Origin: CAZPGL01 sp964586175
Lineage (GTDB): Bacteria > Actinomycetota > Acidimicrobiia > Acidimicrobiales > MedAcidi-G1
Length of the DNA stretch: 64,000 nucleotides
Assembly: GCA_964586175.1 (NCBI GenBank)
Contig: CAZPGL010000003.1
Location: 51,339 to 115,338 of the forward strand
Direction: 5' to 3'
In this document: positions 58,544-64,000 of the stretch, piece after piece
How positions within the stretch are numbered: position 1 is the first letter of the stretch
Layout: every line of letters starts with the position of its first letter
The notes under the pieces: generated by a model
What the model was told of the DNA's origin: nothing
Databases searched by the model: none
The model's input: the letters and a program-made list of their open reading frames with translations, nothing else
Position numbers and translations under genes: made by a program

Positions 58544-59686
58544 TTGCCGGTAACCGAACCCCAGGTCATTGACGCCCTCCGCCCCGTCCAGGACCCTGAG
58601 CTGCGACGCAGCATCGTCGACCTCGGCATGGTCGGCGACGTCACCATCGACGGTGGCTCGGTCACCGTCCAGATCGCCCTCACCGTGCCCGGGTGCCCGC
58701 TCAAGAACGAGATCCAGGGATCGGTCAGCGCCGCCGTCCAACCGCTCGACGGGGTGGACTCGGTAGCCGTCGAGTTCGGCGTCATGAGCGACGAGCAGCG
58801 CGAGGCGGTGCGCACCATGGTCCACGGCGATCCGTCGGCCACCGCGGGCACCAACCCCACCTACGGGCACTCCGAGGGCCGTGAGGTGCCGTTCGGCCGG
58901 CCGGGCAGCCCGACCCGGGTCCTCCTCATCGCCTCCGGCAAGGGCGGGGTCGGCAAGTCGTCGGTCACCGCCAACCTGGCCGTGGCCCTCGGCCACCGGG
59001 GCCGGGACGTGGCCGTCGTCGATGCCGACGTGTGGGGCTTCTCCATCCCCCGGATGCTCGGGGTCGACCAGCCGCCCACCGTCATCGACGACATGCTCAT
59101 CCCGCCCGAGGCCCACGGCGTGCGCTGCATCTCCATGGGCTTCTTCGCCGAGGAGGACCAGCCGGTCATCTGGCGGGGCCCCATGCTCCACAAGGCCCTC
59201 GAGCAGTTCCTCACCGACGTCTACTGGGACGAGCCCGACTACCTGCTCGTCGACCTGCCGCCGGGCACGGGCGACATCTCGATCTCGCTGGCCGGGTTTC
59301 TGCCGTCGGCCGAGATGTTCGTGGTCACCACCCCGCAGGCCGCGGCCCAGAAGGTGGCCCAGCGGGCCGCCTACATGGCCGAGAAGGTGCGCATCGGCGT
59401 CAAGGGCGTTATCGAGAACATGTCGTGGTTCACCGGCGACGACGGCACCCGATACGAGTTGTTCGGCGCCGGCGGCGGCCGGGCCCTGGCCGAACAGCTC
59501 GACGTGCCCCTCGTCGGCCAGGTGCCCCTGGTGCCTGCCCTGCGCCACGGCGCCGACACCGGCAAGCCGGTGGCCGCCGATCCGACCACCGAGGTCGGAG
59601 CGGTGTTCGCCGAGCTGGCCCGGGTCGTCGACGACGAGATGAAGCCCACCAAGCGCGGCCATCCTGAGCTCAAGCTGCTCGGCTAG
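58544..59686 (+). CDS. mrp: Mrp/ApbC iron-sulfur carrier ATPase
   Basis: A 380-residue P-loop ATPase with an N-terminal MIP18/DUF59 domain (about 1-85: VIDALRPVQDPELRRSIVDL, LTVPGCPLKNEI). The deviant Walker A is ASGKGGVGKSS; later VWGFSIPRMLGV and LLVDLPPGTGDISISLAGFL. The C-terminal CxxC common in Mrp is not seen at the ENMSWFTGDDG site. It should carry or assemble Fe-S clusters. TTG 58544 is the only start ahead of the domain, but it lies inside a TACGTT box, so the start is not settled. Confidence 0.9.
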   Translation: MPVTEPQVIDALRPVQDPELRRSIVDLGMVGDVTIDGGSVTVQIALTVPGCPLKNEIQGSVSAAVQPLDGVDSVAVEFGVMSDEQREAVRTMVHGDPSATAGTNPTYGHSEGREVPFGRPGSPTRVLLIASGKGGVGKSSVTANLAVALGHRGRDVAVVDADVWGFSIPRMLGVDQPPTVIDDMLIPPEAHGVRCISMGFFAEEDQPVIWRGPMLHKALEQFLTDVYWDEPDYLLVDLPPGTGDISISLAGFLPSAEMFVVTTPQAAAQKVAQRAAYMAEKVRIGVKGVIENMSWFTGDDGTRYELFGAGGGRALAEQLDVPLVGQVPLVPALRHGADTGKPVAADPTTEVGAVFAELARVVDDEMKPTKRGHPELKLLG

Positions 59687-59736
59687 GTTCGCCGCAGCGG
59701 CCCAGAACCTCCAACCACAGAATCGAGACCACCACC

Positions 59737-59967
59737 GTGGACGTGCGCATCGGCGTGACCAACACCCCCAAGGAGATCACCGTCGAACTGGCCGACGGCA
59801 CCGACGCCGACGCGGTGCGGGCCGACGTCGAAGCGGCGTTGGGTGGCGACGGCGCCGTGCTGTGGCTGACCGACGTCAAGGGCCGCCAGGTCGGGGTGCC
59901 GGCCGACAAGGTCGCCTACGTCGACATCGGTGCCGGCTCGTCGGCCAGCCCCGTCGGTTTCAGCTGA
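59737..59967 (+). CDS. DUF3107 family protein
   Basis: A 76-residue protein, VRIGVTNTPKEITVELADG and onward, with KVAYVDIGAGSS near the end; a typical DUF3107 member. The family is restricted to Actinomycetota and has no assigned role. It is often found near DNA or Fe-S genes. GTG 59737 is preceded by a 35-base leader; TAGGTT at 59685-59690, over the mrp stop, could be the promoter. Confidence 0.85.
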   Translation: MDVRIGVTNTPKEITVELADGTDADAVRADVEAALGGDGAVLWLTDVKGRQVGVPADKVAYVDIGAGSSASPVGFS

Positions 59968-60026
59968 GCCTGTACCCGGCCCAACCGGCCCACCCGCCGG
60001 CCGTCGGGCACCGACGGCGACGCCCC

Positions 60027-60038
60027 TAGGCTCCGGGC
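60027..60038 (+). promoter_or_regulatory. Leaderless -10 box for pdtaS
   Basis: TAGGCT at 60027-60032, 6 bases before ATG 60039. Confidence 0.55.
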
Positions 60039-61547
60039 ATGGCCACGTTGGCGGAACTCTGCCGCGACCACACCGGCCTCACCGCCGATGAGGTCGCCCG
60101 GCTCCAGGACCTCACCAGTTCGTGGGGCCTGCTGTCCGACCTGTCGTTCGCCGACCTGCTGCTCTACGCCCCAGCGGTGCCACTCCCCGACGCCTCGATG
60201 GTGCTGCTGGGCCATGTCCGGCCCACCACCGGTACCACCTTGTACCGGGCCGACCTGGTCGGGCAGGTCTTCGAGCCCCGCCGCCGGCCGCTGATCGCCG
60301 AATGCCTCGACGAGGGCCGCATCGTCGACGGCACCGTCCACGTCGGCGTCGACCGCGACATCGGCGTGCTGTCGGTGCCGATCCGCCTCGACGGCCACAC
60401 CATCGCCGTTTTGGCCCGCGAGCGGCTACGCCCCGTCGACCGCCCGAGCAGCGAGCAGGAACGCACCTACCTGAAGGTGTTTGACCAGTTCGCGGCGATG
60501 ATCGACCGCGAGGAGTTCCCGTACCGCGAGGAGGAGCGGCTCCGCCACCGCACCCCACGGGTCGGCGACGGCCTGCTGCTCGTCGACGCCGAGGGCCGCA
60601 TCGAGTTCGCCTCGCCCAACGCCGTGTCGGTGCTGCACCGGCTGGGCATGCACCGCGGGGTGATCGGCGCCCGCCTGGACGACACCGGCCTCGGTTCGTC
60701 CATGCTGCGTCAGGCCTTCGCCCGGCGGTCGGCGGTCATCGACGAGCTCGACCGGGGTGTCGAGGTGGGGGTGGTGTCGCACTGTCTGCCGTTGCTCGAC
60801 GGGCGATCGGTGACCGGCGCCATCGTGCTGGTCCGCGACGTCACCGACCTGCGGCGCCGCGACCGGCAGCTGGTCTCCAAGGACGCCACCATCCGTGAGA
60901 TCCACCACCGGGTGAAGAACAACCTGCAGACAATCTCGTCGCTGCTGCGGCTCCAGGGTCGACGCCTCAAGTCCGACGAGGCCAGGGCCGCCCTCGACGA
61001 GTCGGTGCGCCGCATCGGGGCCATCTCGGTGGTCCACGAGACCCTCGCCCAGAGCCCTGACGACGACGTGGCGTTCACCGACATCGTCCGGCCCCTCGTC
61101 CGGGTCGTCGAGGAGAGCGTGTCGTCACCCGAGCGGCCCCTCGAATTCACCGTGGAGGGCGAGGCCGGCGTGCTCCCCGCCCAGATCACGACCACCCTGG
61201 CCGTGGTGCTCACCGAGCTGCTCCAGAACGCCGTCGACCACGCCTACACCGGCGAGGCGGTCCCGTCCGACGGCACCCCGGGCCGGGTCCGCATCGAGTT
61301 GGAGCGCCGCACCGACGCTCTGGTCGCCCGGGTCACCGACGACGGGGTGGGCCTGCCCGACGATTTCTGGCTGGAGGACGCCAGCGGCCTGGGCCTCACC
61401 ATCGTGCGCACCCTGGTCGCCGCCGAACTGGGCGGCGCCATCAGCCTGCGCCCGGTCAGCGGCGGTCCGGGCACGGTCGCCGAGGTCCGCATACCGGCCA
61501 AGCGGCTGGTCGGACCGTGGGACGACGCCCAGGAACCGGTCGCATGA
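60039..61547 (+). CDS. pdtaS: Soluble sensor histidine kinase PdtaS
   Basis: A 502-residue cytoplasmic kinase without membrane segments, like mycobacterial PdtaS. Order: GAF-like N-terminal sensor (about 1-150, with LYRADLVGQVFEPRRRPLIA), a PAS-like region (about 180-270), then HisKA_2 with IREIHHRVKNNLQTISSLLR (phospho-His at 289/290), and an HATPase domain (DHAYTGEA, DDGVGLPDDF, GLGLTIVRTL). It signals to PdtaR, an antiterminator response regulator, not found here. ATG 60039 has TAGGCT six bases upstream. Confidence 0.92.
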   Translation: MATLAELCRDHTGLTADEVARLQDLTSSWGLLSDLSFADLLLYAPAVPLPDASMVLLGHVRPTTGTTLYRADLVGQVFEPRRRPLIAECLDEGRIVDGTVHVGVDRDIGVLSVPIRLDGHTIAVLARERLRPVDRPSSEQERTYLKVFDQFAAMIDREEFPYREEERLRHRTPRVGDGLLLVDAEGRIEFASPNAVSVLHRLGMHRGVIGARLDDTGLGSSMLRQAFARRSAVIDELDRGVEVGVVSHCLPLLDGRSVTGAIVLVRDVTDLRRRDRQLVSKDATIREIHHRVKNNLQTISSLLRLQGRRLKSDEARAALDESVRRIGAISVVHETLAQSPDDDVAFTDIVRPLVRVVEESVSSPERPLEFTVEGEAGVLPAQITTTLAVVLTELLQNAVDHAYTGEAVPSDGTPGRVRIELERRTDALVARVTDDGVGLPDDFWLEDASGLGLTIVRTLVAAELGGAISLRPVSGGPGTVAEVRIPAKRLVGPWDDAQEPVA

Positions 61548-61582
61548 ACGCTCGGCGGGAATCGCCGGCCCGGTCCCGCGGC

Positions 61583-61595
61583 TAGGTTCACCGCC
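61583..61595 (+). promoter_or_regulatory. Leaderless -10 box for the glycerophosphodiesterase
   Basis: TAGGTT at 61583-61588, 7 bases before GTG 61596. Confidence 0.55.
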
Positions 61596-62303
61596 GTGCC
61601 CGTTCCGGACCGCCCGCTCGTCATCGCCCACCGGGGGGCGTCGGCCGACCACCCCGAGAACACCGTCGAGGCGTTCCACGGGGCCCGTGAGCAGGGCGCC
61701 GACTGGGTCGAGTTGGACGTGCGACGCAGCGGCGACGGCGTGCTCGTCGTCCACCACGATGCGCACCTGGCCGACGGTCGCCTCGTCCGGGAACTGCCGG
61801 CCGACGAGCTGCCCGGCCACATCCCGAGCCTGGCCGAGGCCTTTGAGGCCGCCGACGGGCTGGGCGTCAACATCGAGATCAAGAGCCTGCCCGGCGAACC
61901 TGACCGCGACGACGTCGACCTGGTCGTCGAGGCGGTGGTGGGCCTGGCCGCCGCCTACCGGCCGCCCGAGATGGTGCTGGTGTCGTCGTTCGACATCGGC
62001 GCCGTCGACCGGGTGCGGGCCATCGACCCCGGCCTGCCGACCGGCTGGCTGGTCGTCGAACGCCTCGGCACCCACCTGGTCCTGGACCGGGTGGTGGCCC
62101 ACGGCCACGGGGTGGTCAACCCGCTCGACGAGTTGATCGACGAGGCCCTGGTGGCTGACGCCCGGGCCCGAGGTCTGCGGGTCGTCGCCTGGACGGTCGA
62201 CGACCCGGAGCGCATGGCCGACCTGGCCCGGTGGGGCGTGGACGGCATCATCACCAACACGCCCTCGGTGGCCCGGTCGGTGGTGGACGGCGCGGTCAGT
62301 TAG
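61596..62303 (+). CDS. Glycerophosphodiester phosphodiesterase
   Basis: A 235-residue GDPD enzyme that cleaves glycerophosphodiesters to glycerol-3-phosphate and an alcohol. Metal and catalytic motifs: VIAHRGASADHPENTVEAF (His and Arg), WVELDVRRSGDGVLVVHHDA (Glu, Asp, His), INIEIKSLPG-like NIEIKS and VVAWTVDDPERM, GVDGIITNTP. No signal peptide is seen, so it should be cytoplasmic. GTG 61596 suits a leaderless start. It overlaps the convergent lipid kinase by eight bases. Confidence 0.92.
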   Translation: MPVPDRPLVIAHRGASADHPENTVEAFHGAREQGADWVELDVRRSGDGVLVVHHDAHLADGRLVRELPADELPGHIPSLAEAFEAADGLGVNIEIKSLPGEPDRDDVDLVVEAVVGLAAAYRPPEMVLVSSFDIGAVDRVRAIDPGLPTGWLVVERLGTHLVLDRVVAHGHGVVNPLDELIDEALVADARARGLRVVAWTVDDPERMADLARWGVDGIITNTPSVARSVVDGAVS

Positions 62304-63243
62304 GCGCCGAGCCCAGCGGCATCACCAGATCGAGGGCTCCCGGCTCGTGGCGGAGGGTGAACGCCTCGGCCTCTCCGAGGTGGTCGCCGTCGACCTGGTA
62401 GGGCACCGGTCGGTACGCGTTGACGACGGCCTCGTCGACGTCGCTGCGGTGGTCGATGACCGGGCTGTCGGCCACCGAGCCCCGTCCCATGCCGAGCGCC
62501 GCGGCGAACACCGGGGCCAGCCGGACCGGCGACAGCGACCGGAACGTCACCAGGGCCAACGGCGTGTCGAGGGTGGTCTCTGGGGCCAGCGAGATGCCCC
62601 GGGTCCCGAGGTAGGTGTAGGGGTCGGTGTTGAGGCAGACGGTGAACATGCCGTCGACCCCGGGTCGGTCGTCGTCATCGGTACCGGTGGCGACGTGGAA
62701 CGAGGGCCGGCGTCGGTCGTAGTGCCGGAGCCAGGTGTCGACGGTGGCCGCCACGAACAGCGGATGCCCGGCGAACCGTTTGAGCATGCCGCCCCGCCGC
62801 TCGACCTGTTCGACCACCGCGGCGTCGAAACCGATACCAGCGTGGAACAGGAAGTACCGGTCGTTGACGGCACCCAGGCCGATGCGGTGGATGGCACCGG
62901 CCTCGATGGCGTCGAGCAGCGCGCCGGTGGCCTCGACCGGATCGTCGGGCAGCCCGATGGTGCGGGCGAACACGTTGGTGGATCCGCCGGGGAGGGCGGC
63001 CAGGGCGGTGTCGGAACCGGCCAACCCGTTGGCCGCCTCATTGAGGGTGCCGTCGCCGCCCAGCACGACGACGACGTCGAACCCATCGTTGGCGGCGCTC
63101 TGGGCGAGACGGGTGGCGTGGCCCCGCCGGCTGGTGGCGGCGACCTCCAGCCGGTGGTCGGCCGACAGGGCCTTCTGGATCACGATCCGGGTCCGGGCCG
63201 TGACCGACGAGGCCGACGGGTTCACCACCAACAACACCTTCAT
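62296..63243 (-). CDS. Diacylglycerol-kinase-like lipid kinase
   Basis: A 315-residue DagK/YegS-type kinase. The N-terminal KVLLVVNPSASSVTARTRIV begins the fold; the GGDGTLNEAANGLAG loop (about 60-75) is the nucleotide site; GGSTNVFARTIGLPDDPVEA follows. It probably phosphorylates diacylglycerol or another lipid. ATG 63243 has TACCCT eight bases upstream. Linked by position with the GDPD gene, with which it overlaps at the 3' ends, in lipid turnover. Confidence 0.9.
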   Translation of the reverse strand: MKVLLVVNPSASSVTARTRIVIQKALSADHRLEVAATSRRGHATRLAQSAANDGFDVVVVLGGDGTLNEAANGLAGSDTALAALPGGSTNVFARTIGLPDDPVEATGALLDAIEAGAIHRIGLGAVNDRYFLFHAGIGFDAAVVEQVERRGGMLKRFAGHPLFVAATVDTWLRHYDRRRPSFHVATGTDDDDRPGVDGMFTVCLNTDPYTYLGTRGISLAPETTLDTPLALVTFRSLSPVRLAPVFAAALGMGRGSVADSPVIDHRSDVDEAVVNAYRPVPYQVDGDHLGEAEAFTLRHEPGALDLVMPLGSAPN

Positions 63244-63257
63244 CGCCAGCGAGGGTA
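63244..63257 (-). promoter_or_regulatory. Leaderless -10 box for the lipid kinase
   Basis: TACCCT (minus strand) at 63252-63257, 8 bases before ATG 63243. Confidence 0.5.
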
Positions 63258-63291
63258 GCGGCGGACGCGGCATGCAGCCGGTGGCGCCGCC

Positions 63292-63303
63292 TAGGGTCGT
63301 CGC
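63292..63303 (+). promoter_or_regulatory. Leaderless -10 box for the ParB-like gene
   Basis: TAGGGT at 63292-63297, 6 bases before ATG 63304. Confidence 0.55.
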
Positions 63304-63744
63304 ATGGAGCAGCAGGTGGGCGAACAGATCGGCAAACCGGTCGGGCCGGGGCTGGTGGTCACCCTGCGGGACATCGACACGCTCGTCGGCCACGAGGAGA
63401 CCATCGACGAGCGGTTGGCCACCAGGGTCGACAAGATGGAACGCCGGGGTTTCTACAAGCCGATCATCGTCGACGACGCCTCCGGCACCATCCTCGACGG
63501 CCACCACAAGACGGCGGCGGCCCGCCGGCTGGGCCTGCGCCGGGTGCCGGTCCTGGCTGTGGACTACCTGGCTGACGAACGCATCGCCGTCGACGTGTGG
63601 CCGGGCTGTGGCCGGGACCGGGTGGCCAAGGTCGACGTGCTGGACATGGCGGCGGCCGGCGGGCTGTTCCCGCCCAAGACGTCCCGCCACGTGTTCACCT
63701 TCGATCTGCCGGTCATCGCGGTCGAACTCGAAGCCCTGCGCTGA
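63304..63744 (+). CDS. ParB/Srx-fold protein resembling SerK/SbnI serine kinases
   Basis: A 146-residue protein without a DNA-binding helix. It has DASGTILDGHHKTAAARRLG (the DGHH core of ParB/sulfiredoxin nucleotide binding) and GLFPPKTSRHVFTFDLP, which resembles the FPPK-TRH motif of archaeal free-serine kinase SerK and staphylococcal SbnI. ATP- or ADP-dependent phosphorylation of serine or a similar small molecule is plausible, but it could be a regulator. It is followed by a 7-base-stem hairpin. Confidence 0.7.
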   Translation: MEQQVGEQIGKPVGPGLVVTLRDIDTLVGHEETIDERLATRVDKMERRGFYKPIIVDDASGTILDGHHKTAAARRLGLRRVPVLAVDYLADERIAVDVWPGCGRDRVAKVDVLDMAAAGGLFPPKTSRHVFTFDLPVIAVELEALR

Positions 63745-63752
63745 GGCCTGTC

Positions 63753-63775
63753 GGTCCGGTCGGTCCAGCCGGACC
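63753..63775 (+). terminator. Hairpin after the ParB-like gene
   Basis: GGTCCGG pairs with CCGGACC around TCGGTCCAG. It begins 9 bases after the stop and precedes etfB; likely an intrinsic-type terminator without a U-tract. Confidence 0.45.
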
Positions 63776-63837
63776 TGTGACCGACGACCAGCCGTGAACC
63801 AGCGGGCAGGAGTGGTTGGCATTGCCCCATCGGACGG

Positions 63838-63851
63838 CAGACTGTGCCGCT
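63838..63851 (+). promoter_or_regulatory. -10 box for etfB
   Basis: CAGACT at 63838-63843, 8 bases before ATG 63852. Confidence 0.4.
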
Positions 63852-64000
63852 ATGAACGTCGTCGTCTGTGTCAAGCAGATCCCGGACCCGGCTGACCCCG
63901 GTGCCCTGGATCCCGAAACCAAGACCCTCAAGCGAGATGTCAAACTCATCCTGGATGAGTCCGACTCGTACGGGGTCGAGATGGGCCTGCAGCTGGTGGA
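63852..64000 (+). CDS. etfB: Electron transfer flavoprotein beta subunit, N-terminal part
   Basis: The first 49 residues of EtfB; the rest is beyond the window. It begins MNVVVCVKQIPDPADPGALD and continues KLILDESDSYGVEMGLQLV, the typical EtfB N-terminus with the AMP-binding fold. ETF takes electrons from acyl-CoA dehydrogenases to the respiratory chain, which suits the acyl-CoA catabolism genes at the other end of the window. etfA presumably follows. Confidence 0.92.
   Translation, partial: MNVVVCVKQIPDPADPGALDPETKTLKRDVKLILDESDSYGVEMGLQLV

Noticed and set aside
59401..59460. Loss of CxxC in Mrp considered as a defect
   Set aside because: Several actinobacterial Mrp proteins seem to have a similar sequence at this place, so it is likely a lineage trait.

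Overview
This is a strongly GC-rich stretch (roughly 70 % by eye) packed with genes on both strands. GTG starts are common, and 4-base stop/start overlaps and start codons a few bases downstream of a TANNNT box recur. Several families point to Actinomycetota, most likely an Acidimicrobiia-type lineage: a PdtaS-type soluble histidine kinase, DUF3107, the TIGR03085 family, luciferase-like (LLM) oxidoreductases of the F420/flavin type, and many acyl-CoA enzymes. The lineage is an inference; no rRNA is present to confirm it. No tRNA, rRNA, CRISPR array, insertion sequence or phage gene was found.

Layout. 1-11 kb is acyl-CoA and lipid catabolism: a truncated thiolase, an ABC exporter, a family III CoA-transferase behind a TetR-like palindrome, a PrmA-like methyltransferase, two tandem amidohydrolase-fold proteins lacking the usual metal ligands, an SDR, a MaoC-type hydratase and two acyl-CoA ligases. 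11-15 kb holds a frame-disrupted small membrane protein, a carotenoid oxygenase, a TIGR03085 protein, a tyrosine-phosphatase-like protein and a THUMP-type RNA methyltransferase. 15-31 kb carries a cupredoxin lipoprotein, an LLM oxidoreductase, a YceI protein, transporters, an acyltransferase, a CBS-domain protein, SurE, an ABC-F ATPase, a FabH-like synthase and a CysQ-like phosphatase. 31-36 kb holds coaE, a cobalamin riboswitch controlling a btuF-btuC-btuD-like importer, a haloalkane dehalogenase and a ribosome hibernation factor. 36-49 kb has an FAH-family hydrolase, a NifU-like mini-protein with YqeC, class I fumarase, acetoacetyl-CoA synthetase, a Fur-family regulator, a TetR regulator, and a divergent glycosyltransferase/glycoside hydrolase pair.

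49.5-56.1 kb is a complete System I cytochrome c maturation operon, ccmA-B-C-D-E-F-G-H, with CcmH fused to a TPR (CcmI-like) region and a 52-residue CcmD. Next comes an iron-sulfur module: a SufR-like regulator, a cysteine desulfurase and a SixA-like phosphatase on the minus strand, with Mrp divergent. The window ends with DUF3107, pdtaS, a glycerophosphodiesterase, a diacylglycerol-kinase-like protein, a ParB/SerK-fold protein and the beginning of etfB.

Two patterns run through the whole window. First, at least 27 genes begin 6-9 bases after a NANNNT box (usually TAGGNT or TACNNT), as expected for leaderless transcripts. Second, convergent gene pairs are separated by compact hairpins, three of them sharing a GGGGGACAG core, and several pairs overlap at their 3' ends.
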